A stretch of DNA of 6,963 bases from Flavimaricola sp. Lineage in GTDB: Bacteria > Pseudomonadota > Alphaproteobacteria > Rhodobacterales > Rhodobacteraceae. A program made the translations under genes and the position numbers. The stretch lies in contig JALZWD010000281.1 in NCBI GenBank assembly GCA_023300365.1, forward strand, positions 1-6,963, read 5' to 3'. The notes under the pieces are model-generated. The model worked only from the letters and a program-made list of their open reading frames with translations, was not told the DNA's origin and ran no database searches. Positions 1 to 6,505 of this stretch are shown here, in pieces (within the stretch, counting starts at the first letter, position 1; every line of letters begins with the position of its first letter).

Positions 1-1632
1 GGTGATGTCGGGTGTCTCTTCGGCCAATGTGCGGCGAATGATCCGCATGGTTTGCCCGTTGGGTTCCACCCAAAGCGTTTCTTCCTCAAGCTCGGGCTCT
101 TTCATCATCCAATGGGCCAAACGGCGCAACAATTCCAACTGCGGCCCGCCGCCCTCAAACCCACGGTCCCAAAGCCAGCTTTGGTCGGACGTCATCAGGG
201 CCACGCGGCCTTCGCCCACACGGTCAAGCACCAACAATGGCCGCCCATCAATGCCCTCCATCACCACGGTGGCCTCTGGCGTTGGGGTCACCTCAATCTG
301 GCGCAGCCAGCGGCCCCAAGTGGGCGTCACCTCAGGGTCAAGCGCGCCCACAAGCCCCGCAGTCACGGGATGGCGTTGACCGATCTGTGACAACAGCGGC
401 ACAAACCCCTCATCCAGCACACGCGCCGTTGGGGCCGCAGGCAGCACAAACCCAAGTGGCGAGCGATAGATGCTGTCGGCGCTGGCATATTCAGGGCCCG
501 ACGACACAAGCACAGCCCCGCCATCGCGCACATACCGCGCGATATTCTCAAGATAATTGGACGGCAAAATCCCGCGTCTGCGGTAGCGGTCAAAAATGAT
601 CAGGTCGAATTCGTCGATCTTTTCGATAAACAACTCGCGTGTGGGAAAGGCGATCAAAGACAGCTCTTCGACGGGCACGCCGTCTTGCTTTTCAGGGGGG
701 CGCAGGATGGTGAAATGCACAAGGTCGACCGAGGCATCCGATTTCAACAGATTGCGCCATGTCCGCTCTCCGGGGTGCGGCTCGCCTGAAACCAACAACA
801 CACGCAGACGGTCGCGCACGCCGTTGATCTGAACCACAGCGGCATTGTTGCGATCCGTCAACTCGCCTTCGGCCATTGGCGTTTGGAATTGCAGCACGTT
901 CATCCCGCCATGGGGCAATGTGATCGGCAATTCGATATCTTGGCCAACCGGCACCTCAAACTCAAGCGGCGCGCCTCCATCAATTGCAATCGATAGGGGG
1001 ACAAAATCATCACCGGGGCTTGCGCCTTGATCCTCAACCCGCACCGTCAGGTTTACCGGCTCATCCAAGATCGCAAACGCAGGCGCGTTGCGCACAATCA
1101 AACGACGGTCCCAATCATCCTCTTGCCCACTGAGCAACACATGCACAGGCGCGGGCAGGGCGGGGGCGCGGTCAATATCGTGGATCTGTCCATCGGTGAG
1201 CAGAACAATCCCCGCAATGCGCCCCTGCGGCTCTTCGGCCAAGGCGCTGGTGAGGGTGGTCATTAATTGTGATCCCGCGTCGCCCTCGCCGTCGCCCATA
1301 CGCACCACGCGCAATTCGGTGTTGCGGCGGGCCTCCACCTCGGCTTGCAAGCCCGCAAGTGCGGCATCCGTCTGCGCGTCGCGCCCGGCAATCCCTTGGC
1401 TGGCGCTTTCGTCGACAACCGCGATCACGATATCCGACAGGGCCTCGCGGTCTTCGGTCTGAAGCGAGGGGTTGGCAATCGCGGCCAACAAGGCCACCGC
1501 CGCCAATCCGCGCAACCACCAGCCCGGCATACGCCGCCACAACGCCAGCACAATAAACACCACCGCCATCGCACAGGCCGCATAAACGAACACCCACGGC
1601 AACAGCGGATCAAGCAATATATCGCGGGTCAT
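1..1632 (-). CDS. Membrane-anchored VWA / GATase-like protein, C-terminus off the left edge (partial)
   Basis: The frame is open for 544 codons from the ATG at 1632 to base 1, with no stop. The start overlaps the stop of the preceding gene as ATGA, and a GAGAGG sits 8 nt upstream. Residues about 11-31 and 38-54 are two membrane helices joined by a positively charged loop (WRRMPGWWLR), which predicts a cytoplasmic loop and a periplasmic body. Residues about 66-168 form a VWA-like domain with an intact metal site: D74-E-S76-A-S78 and later T146-D147-G148. A beta-rich stretch (about 175-275) follows. Residues about 275-510 resemble a class I glutamine amidotransferase-like fold (FDLIIFDRY, then RDGGAVLVSSGPE, then GEGRVALM). 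Such proteins are often labelled glutamine amidotransferase, but the only visible cysteine is C20 in the first helix, so amidotransferase activity is not supported. It is the fourth gene of a MoxR/DUF58/BatA-DUF4159 operon and probably part of that membrane assembly. The substrate is unknown, and how much C-terminus is missing cannot be seen. Confidence 0.88.
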   Translation of the reverse strand, partial: MTRDILLDPLLPWVFVYAACAMAVVFIVLALWRRMPGWWLRGLAAVALLAAIANPSLQTEDREALSDIVIAVVDESASQGIAGRDAQTDAALAGLQAEVEARRNTELRVVRMGDGEGDAGSQLMTTLTSALAEEPQGRIAGIVLLTDGQIHDIDRAPALPAPVHVLLSGQEDDWDRRLIVRNAPAFAILDEPVNLTVRVEDQGASPGDDFVPLSIAIDGGAPLEFEVPVGQDIELPITLPHGGMNVLQFQTPMAEGELTDRNNAAVVQINGVRDRLRVLLVSGEPHPGERTWRNLLKSDASVDLVHFTILRPPEKQDGVPVEELSLIAFPTRELFIEKIDEFDLIIFDRYRRRGILPSNYLENIARYVRDGGAVLVSSGPEYASADSIYRSPLGFVLPAAPTARVLDEGFVPLLSQIGQRHPVTAGLVGALDPEVTPTWGRWLRQIEVTPTPEATVVMEGIDGRPLLVLDRVGEGRVALMTSDQSWLWDRGFEGGGPQLELLRRLAHWMMKEPELEEETLWVEPNGQTMRIIRRTLAEETPDIT

Positions 1633-4460
1633 TGGCCCAACCTCTCAAGCAATGCCGGCACATGCACCTGATCGGATTTATAATTCCCGGTCAGCACATG
1701 CATAATCAAGTTCACACCAAAGCGCAGGGCAATCTCGCGCTGCCGCTCTCCGGCGGTGCCGCGCCCCACGGGCAACATCCACGTGCCGTTTTCATTCACG
1801 GCCCATGCCGCCGCCCAATTATTGCCGCCGATCACCACCGGCGTCACACCGTCATTGAGGTTGCGAAACGGCATCCCTTCAGCCTGTTCGGCGTCGACTG
1901 GGGCGGCCTCAACCCAAACATCGCGGCTGTTCCAACGGCCCGGAAAATCTTGCAACAAATAAAAGGCCCGCGTCAAAACATGGTCCTGTGGGATCGGTGC
2001 GATTGGCGGAATATCCAAACCTGCGGCGATCTGCTGCAACCGCTGCCCCTCGGGCGTGGCGGTGCCGAACCCGGCGGTATCGGCATCGCGGGTATCAAAC
2101 AAGATCATTCCCCCCGAGCGCAAATAGCGGTTGAGCTTGGCATAGGCCTCGGCCGAGGGCAGGGGTTGGTTGCCCGTCACTGGCCAATACAAAAACGGGA
2201 AAAATGCCAGATCATCATTTTCAATGCTTATGCCCATCGGACGCGCAGGCTCAATCGAGGTGCGGCGAAACAAGGTCTGTGACACGCCCAACAAGCCCGC
2301 CCCCGCGACCTCGTCGACGGTGGCGTCGCCGGTCAACACATGGGCCAAAACCACACGGGTTGTCGCCGCAAGGGCAAAGGTATCGTTGATCGTTGGCAAA
2401 TCAGGCACTTCGGCGGTTTGCGCCTGCGCAGCCCCCGTCATAGATGCCCCCGTCATCAGCGGCAGCAGCATCACCACCGCAAGCGCCGCGGCGATACCGC
2501 TGTTGGCCTTGCGGCTTGCCCCGCGCAACCGCCCCGACAACATCAGCGAGCACAAAATATCCAACATCAGCAACATCAATGCCCCCCCTAAAAACCACCC
2601 CTTAAGGTTCAATTCACGCGCCGCAGCCATCCCCTCAATCGGGATGCGCGCGGGCCATGCGGCGGGCGCCAGCGTCGTGTCGGCGGCAATCACATTTAAG
2701 GCCAAACGCCGATCATCCCCGGCATAAAGGCCCGGAGGGATCGCGGCGCTTGGCTGTCCTTGTGTCAGGGCTTCGGCCAAATTCGCGCCCTCCACACCGG
2801 GCAATGTATCGGTCCGCGCAAGATCGCCATAGGCATCGAGCACGCTTGTCGGCACCCAAGTGGTTCCTTCAAGGTCTTGGGCCGTTGGGGCCATTGGCCG
2901 CGTCGAGACGGCCAAACGCTCAAGCATCTGAACATAAAGCCCCGAAAGCGGCAGGGTCGACCATTCGGCATTTGCCGTGACATGAAACAAAATCACCGAT
3001 CCTTGGCCCAAGGTTTTGCGCGTCACCAAAGGCGTCCCGTCGGTCAGCTGCGCGATAACGCGGCTGGCCAGCGTCGGGTCGGGCTGTGCCATCACTTGGG
3101 CTGTGATCTCAACGTCTGTGGGCACGGGCAGGCCGAAAAACGGCGAGGCCTCGTCAAATGGCGCAAGGGATTTCGGCTCGCCCCAACTGAGCGCGCCGCC
3201 CACATTGCGCCCCCCGGCGCGCAGGCGGACGGGCATCAACGGATCCTCTTGCGCGCGTCCAAGATCAGAGGCGGCAAGGCGCGGCCCCGCGAACCGCACC
3301 AAAAGGCCGCCCGCTTCGATCCAATCTTGCAATCCACGGGCCTCGCCCTCGGCAATCTGGGCCACATCCGCAAGGATAATAACATCCGGGTTGGCCAACA
3401 AGATATCGGACACAGTGCCATCAATCAGGTCGGCATTGGGCGAAAGGGCCTCAGATAGGTAATGGGTTGGTGACAGCAACACGAGACCCTCGCGGTCGCT
3501 CCCGCCCGCCAAAAGCGCGATCTCGCGACGGCGCAATGCATCGTCGGCCAATGTCACGGCGGCCGCAGAGCGCAGGCCCGCCACCTCAAAGCGCGTGATC
3601 CGGTTGCGCAATTCGGCGGGCAATGTCAGCGCCGTCTCGGCCACAGCGTCGCCCGCGGCAAACTCAAGCGTCGCACTGGCCAAGGGCCGCTCAACACCCG
3701 ATGGATCAAGGCCCACCGCATTTACCGCCACCTCACGTGCGCCGCCTGTGGGGGTGCGCGCCGCCGAAAGGCCGATTTCGCCGTCGACAAACTGAACCGG
3801 ATGCAGGGCAATCGCCTGCCGCGGGCTTTGGAATACGGTCACTTGCCCATAGGCCTCAAGCGCGCTCAGCGTCGCCTCGCGCCCTGTATGGGCCAAACCG
3901 TCCGACAACCAAAAGGTATCAAATGGCCCTTCAAGCGCGCTGGCCCATTCCACAACCGCCGCCGCATCGGGCATAAATGGCGCAGGCTCTAGTCCGGGCA
4001 GGGCAAGGGCCGTGACATCCCCGGTTTGAAAGGTCAGCGTGCTGGGCAATGTGGTGAGGGTGGTCAATGCGGTGGGGCGCCCATCGCGGTGCGCCTCGGC
4101 CAACAGATCGGCAATCCGGTCGCGCCGGGCTGGCCAATCGCGCGCATCCGCCCATGTGCCATCCGCCACGATCAACAACGGTCCGTCCCCCTCGCGGGCC
4201 TGTTGTGGGTTTAAGAGCGGCCCGGCAAAGCCCGCGATGATCGCGGCCACCGCCAACATCCGCAACAACAGCAGCCACCAAGGTGTGCGGTCCGATTGCG
4301 TGGTCTCATCCGTTAGCCCCAACAACAACGCCACACCCGGAAACCGCCGCGTGATCGGCGCAGGCGGCACCGCCCGCAAGATCAGCCAAAGGATCGGCAG
4401 CGCCGCAAGCGCGGCCAAAAGCCAAGGTGTGGTAAATGCGATGGGGCCAAGGGTGAACAT
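1629..4460 (-). CDS. BatA-like N-terminus fused to a C-terminal DUF4159 domain, membrane protein of 943 aa
   Basis: I chose the ATG at 4460 (product begins MFTLGPIAF) over an in-frame TTG two codons upstream, because GAG lies 9 nt before the ATG and related proteins, as I recall them, begin at this point. Residues 1-85 match the BatA/aerotolerance-regulator N-terminal pattern: helix about 11-29, a basic loop with the TRRFPGVALL motif, helix about 61-81. Residues about 94-210 are VWA-like, with a weakened metal site (D100-G-T102-W-A104, later S186-D187-G188). Residues about 340-515 look GATase-like (PDVIILADV, then IEAGGLLVRFAGPR, then GQGSVILFHV). Two more helices lie at about 620-642 and 655-672, with a basic loop between them. 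DUF4159 then spans about 690-930 (LAFFPFLYWPV, LRSGGMILFDTRD, PVVIGGNNWAAAWAV). The positive-inside rule puts both large portions in the periplasm. It is the third gene of the MoxR operon, 98 nt after the DUF58 gene, and its stop overlaps the next start. Domain identity is firm; the biological role is not established. Confidence 0.93.
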   Translation of the reverse strand: MFTLGPIAFTTPWLLAALAALPILWLILRAVPPAPITRRFPGVALLLGLTDETTQSDRTPWWLLLLRMLAVAAIIAGFAGPLLNPQQAREGDGPLLIVADGTWADARDWPARRDRIADLLAEAHRDGRPTALTTLTTLPSTLTFQTGDVTALALPGLEPAPFMPDAAAVVEWASALEGPFDTFWLSDGLAHTGREATLSALEAYGQVTVFQSPRQAIALHPVQFVDGEIGLSAARTPTGGAREVAVNAVGLDPSGVERPLASATLEFAAGDAVAETALTLPAELRNRITRFEVAGLRSAAAVTLADDALRRREIALLAGGSDREGLVLLSPTHYLSEALSPNADLIDGTVSDILLANPDVIILADVAQIAEGEARGLQDWIEAGGLLVRFAGPRLAASDLGRAQEDPLMPVRLRAGGRNVGGALSWGEPKSLAPFDEASPFFGLPVPTDVEITAQVMAQPDPTLASRVIAQLTDGTPLVTRKTLGQGSVILFHVTANAEWSTLPLSGLYVQMLERLAVSTRPMAPTAQDLEGTTWVPTSVLDAYGDLARTDTLPGVEGANLAEALTQGQPSAAIPPGLYAGDDRRLALNVIAADTTLAPAAWPARIPIEGMAAARELNLKGWFLGGALMLLMLDILCSLMLSGRLRGASRKANSGIAAALAVVMLLPLMTGASMTGAAQAQTAEVPDLPTINDTFALAATTRVVLAHVLTGDATVDEVAGAGLLGVSQTLFRRTSIEPARPMGISIENDDLAFFPFLYWPVTGNQPLPSAEAYAKLNRYLRSGGMILFDTRDADTAGFGTATPEGQRLQQIAAGLDIPPIAPIPQDHVLTRAFYLLQDFPGRWNSRDVWVEAAPVDAEQAEGMPFRNLNDGVTPVVIGGNNWAAAWAVNENGTWMLPVGRGTAGERQREIALRFGVNLIMHVLTGNYKSDQVHVPALLERLGQ
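1641..1646 (-). promoter_or_regulatory. Ribosome binding site of the fourth operon gene (GAGAGG)
   Basis: GAGAGG lies 8 nt before the ATG at 1632, inside the last codons of the BatA-DUF4159 gene. Together with the ATGA overlap it supports this start and suggests coupled translation of the two membrane proteins. Confidence 0.6.
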
Positions 4461-4499
4461 AGGCAACTACTCGTTGGGAATGGGGGCGAGGTTCGATTT

Positions 4500-4520
4500 G
4501 AGTATTTTTGGCAAGATGAG
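4500..4520. repeat. 21-nt candidate dispersed intergenic motif in the only sizeable gap of the operon
   Basis: The gap 4461-4558 between the DUF58 stop and the BatA-DUF4159 start is the only non-coding space inside the operon. It contains a 21-nt block that begins GAGTATTTTT and ends GGCAAGATGAG on the plus strand. It is AT-rich compared with its surroundings. From memory, closely similar short blocks recur between genes in Rhodobacterales genomes, so this is offered as a likely dispersed motif. It occurs only once in this window, so repetition cannot be shown here. It is not a clean inverted repeat and I see no stem-loop terminator around it. No convincing -35/-10 pair was found on the minus strand in the rest of the gap. 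Confidence 0.4.
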
Positions 4521-4558
4521 ACTGTGGGTTGGCGCGCAAATTGTTGGGTTTGTACAAG

Positions 4559-5416
4559 TCATCGGCGGGCCAAAGCGTGGTATATCCACATTAACGCCCC
4601 AGAGGCCGCCGCATCAGTGTGGTGAATGTTAAATTGCCAACCGGTGATGCGGGCCAAATGCGCGAGGCGGTCTTTGCGTGTGGCAAGGCGATCAAGATAG
4701 GCGGCGCGCAGGTCGCCTGCCTTGAGGGTTTCATGCTCAAGCGCGCCGGTCATGGATTGGAAAATGGTGCGCCCATCAAAGGGAAACGTCTCTTCTTGGG
4801 GGTCAAGAACCTGAAGCATCACCCCGCGCACACCGCGATCGGCAGCACGGGTAAGGGCCGCTTCGGTTTTGTCCAAATCCCCAAGGAAATCCGACACAAA
4901 AACGGCCCGCGAATGCGTCGGCATCTCGCGGGCGTCTGGGTGGCCATAATCGCTGTCTTCATCCTGCGCCAAGCGTTCGGCAATCGCGCCGATTTGCACG
5001 CTGCCGCGTTTGTGCGGCAGCCCGGCCATACCGATCCGCTCGCCGCCACGATTGAGCAAGATCGCCGTGGCAAGCGCCAAGGTGCGCGCCCGGTGGGCTT
5101 TGGTCACATCTTGCGAGGCAAACGACATCGCCGCGGATGCATCGACCCAAAGCGTCACCGATTGCGCGATCTGCCACTCTTTTTCTTGCACAAAGGTGGT
5201 GTCCGAACGCGCCGAACGGCGCCAATCAATCGCGCGGGCCTCATCATGCTGTGCGGCCTGCCTGTATTGCCAAAACGTATCCCCAAGCCCCGCGCGTTTG
5301 CGGCCGTGATCGCCCACCACAACTGTGCTTGCCAAATGCTCGGCCTCGGCCAAAAGCGGTGGCAAGGCACTGGCGAGGGCCTCGCCGTCTGTGCGCAGAG
5401 TTAGGGAGGTGTTCAT
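4559..5416 (-). CDS. DUF58 family protein with VWA-like fold, soluble, 285 aa
   Basis: The product carries the DUF58 signature: GLGDTFWQYR (about 43-52) followed by ARAIDWRRSARSD (about 60-72), then a VWA-like core starting at SVTLWVDASAAM (about 86-97) and a later VFVSDFLGD strand (172-180). The canonical metal site D-x-S-x-S reads D92-A-S94-A-A96, so the third ligand is missing. No membrane helix is visible, so it should be cytosolic or peripheral. DUF58 proteins are typical partners of MoxR ATPases; that pairing is family knowledge, and direct interaction here is inference. The start ATG overlaps the moxR stop as ATGA. The 20 bases before it (GC-rich, ending GCCGCCGC) show no Shine-Dalgarno-like run, which suggests translational coupling to moxR. 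Length is normal for the compact form of the family found in alphaproteobacteria. There is no sign of frameshift or truncation. Confidence 0.95.
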   Translation of the reverse strand: MNTSLTLRTDGEALASALPPLLAEAEHLASTVVVGDHGRKRAGLGDTFWQYRQAAQHDEARAIDWRRSARSDTTFVQEKEWQIAQSVTLWVDASAAMSFASQDVTKAHRARTLALATAILLNRGGERIGMAGLPHKRGSVQIGAIAERLAQDEDSDYGHPDAREMPTHSRAVFVSDFLGDLDKTEAALTRAADRGVRGVMLQVLDPQEETFPFDGRTIFQSMTGALEHETLKAGDLRAAYLDRLATRKDRLAHLARITGWQFNIHHTDAAASGALMWIYHALARR

Positions 5417-6420
5417 GCGGCGGCAACGGCCCGCGTGGCCGTCTCGGCGGCGCGGTCGATCAAGGCCACGAGGCTTTCGCCGCGTGCGCGCGCGGCAAAG
5501 GACAAGGCCATGCGGTGCGTCAACACCGGGGCCGCCATTTTGCGCACATCCTCGGGCGAGGGGGCCAAACGCCCGTCAAGCAATGCCTGCGCACGCACAG
5601 CCAACATAAGGGCCTGCGATGCACGTGGGCCGGGGCCCCAGCTGACGTTTTGGCGGATGAAATCGGGCGCTGTGTCATCGTCGGGGCGGCAGGCGCGCAC
5701 CAGATCAAGGATCATCTCGACAATCGCATCGCCCACCGGCATCCGCCGCAACACGGTCTGCGCGGCCAACAAATCATCGGCCGAAAATACAGGCTCAACG
5801 CTGGCCTGATGCGTGCCCGTTGTGGCCAACAAAATCGCGCGTTCGGTGTCGCGCTCGGGGTAGGGCACGTCGATCTGCACGAGGAAACGGTCAAGCTGTG
5901 CTTCGGGCAGTGGATAGGTGCCTTCCTGCTCAAGCGGGTTTTGTGTGGCCAGCACATGAAACGGCACACCAAGGGGGCGGTGCTCGCCCGCGATGGTCAC
6001 TTCCTTTTCTTGCATCGCCTGCAACAACGCCGATTGCGTCCGGGGTGATGCGCGGTTGATCTCATCGGCCATCAACAATTGGCAAAACACAGGGCCTTGG
6101 ATAAACCGAAACGCCCGGCTGCCGTCTTTGGCCGTTTCCAACACTTCGGATCCCAAAATATCGGCGGGCATCAAATCGGGGGTAAACTGGATGCGGTTGC
6201 CATTCAGGCCCATCACCGTCGACAATGTATCCACCAACATCGTCTTACCCATGCCCGGCAAACCAATCAGCAACGCATGCCCGCCACACACCAACGCGGT
6301 CAGCGTCAGGTCAACCACGCGGTCCTGTCCGATGAACATTCCTGCAATACTGGCGCGGGCTTCGCCCAGCTTGGCGCCCAAAGTTTCGATATCGGCAACC
6401 AGATCGGCCTCAACGCTCAT
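5413..6420 (-). CDS. moxR: MoxR family AAA+ ATPase, 335 aa
   Basis: This is a complete MoxR-type AAA+ ATPase, a chaperone-like enzyme that uses ATP hydrolysis to act on VWA-containing partners. All the expected motifs are visible: Walker A GLPGMGKT (53-60), Walker B LLMADE with D119 and E120, sensor 1 in LATQNP (N161), a candidate arginine finger in QLDRF (R178), and sensor 2 in WGPGPRA (R266). The lid domain continues to about 320. The start at 6420 is chosen because AGGAG lies 7 nt upstream and MoxR proteins begin near this point; the frame stays open to 6645, but that extension would cover the divergent promoter and the divergent gene. No signal peptide or membrane helix is present, so the protein is cytosolic. 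It is the first gene of the operon, overlapping the DUF58 gene by 4 nt. All catalytic residues are intact, so it should be an active ATPase. The symbol is the family name and not a proven orthologue of methanol-oxidation moxR. Confidence 0.96.
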   Translation of the reverse strand: MSVEADLVADIETLGAKLGEARASIAGMFIGQDRVVDLTLTALVCGGHALLIGLPGMGKTMLVDTLSTVMGLNGNRIQFTPDLMPADILGSEVLETAKDGSRAFRFIQGPVFCQLLMADEINRASPRTQSALLQAMQEKEVTIAGEHRPLGVPFHVLATQNPLEQEGTYPLPEAQLDRFLVQIDVPYPERDTERAILLATTGTHQASVEPVFSADDLLAAQTVLRRMPVGDAIVEMILDLVRACRPDDDTAPDFIRQNVSWGPGPRASQALMLAVRAQALLDGRLAPSPEDVRKMAAPVLTHRMALSFAARARGESLVALIDRAAETATRAVAAA

Positions 6421-6446
6421 GACAATGCTCCTGCAAACTCTATAAT
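6419..6446 (+). promoter_or_regulatory. Sigma70-like promoter for the DUF1285 gene
   Basis: ATGACA (6419-6424, five of six bases of TTGACA) is followed after 16 nt by TATAAT (6441-6446), a perfect -10 box. Transcription would start near 6452-6454 and give a leader of about 53 nt to the ATG at 6506. The -35 box begins on the second base of the moxR start codon, so the two divergent genes share an unusually tight control region. I saw no equally good promoter facing moxR in the 85-nt gap. This is a consensus match only. Confidence 0.55.
6428..6432 (-). promoter_or_regulatory. Ribosome binding site of moxR (AGGAG)
   Basis: AGGAG on the minus strand lies 7 nt before the ATG at 6420. It is the strongest Shine-Dalgarno sequence among the genes here and decides the start, because the same frame remains open a further 225 nt upstream without support. 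Confidence 0.75.
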
Positions 6447-6505
6447 GCTTAATTGACCAGATAAGATGCCGGACCCCAATGGCAAACATCGAAATTGCGA
6501 AAGAA

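Noticed and set aside
1172..1597. Minus-strand open frames at 1172-1597 and 1425-1613
   Set aside because: They are out of frame with the 544-codon frame from 1632, which contains membrane helices, an intact VWA metal motif and a GATase-like domain.
1..1632. Calling the left-edge gene a functional glutamine amidotransferase
   Set aside because: The domain fold is similar but no catalytic cysteine is present in the visible domain.
1632..3458. Plus-strand open frames at 1632-2282 and 2760-3458 opposite the BatA-DUF4159 gene
   Set aside because: Their compositions are Arg/Gly/His/Gln-rich without motifs, and the opposite strand encodes clear BatA and DUF4159 domains.
4461..4558. Terminator or second promoter between the DUF58 and BatA-DUF4159 genes
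   Set aside because: No GC-rich stem followed by a T-run and no convincing -35/-10 pair was found; the 8-bp palindrome TTGTACAA at 4550-4557 is too short to interpret.
4619..5404. 261-codon plus-strand open frame opposite the DUF58 gene
   Set aside because: It has no recognisable domain and lies entirely within the DUF58 gene.
5137..6048. 303-codon plus-strand open frame
   Set aside because: It is antisense to moxR and the DUF58 gene, whose motifs are unmistakable; the translation is rich in Arg, His, Gly and Ala with no recognisable domain, as expected for a shadow frame in GC-rich DNA.
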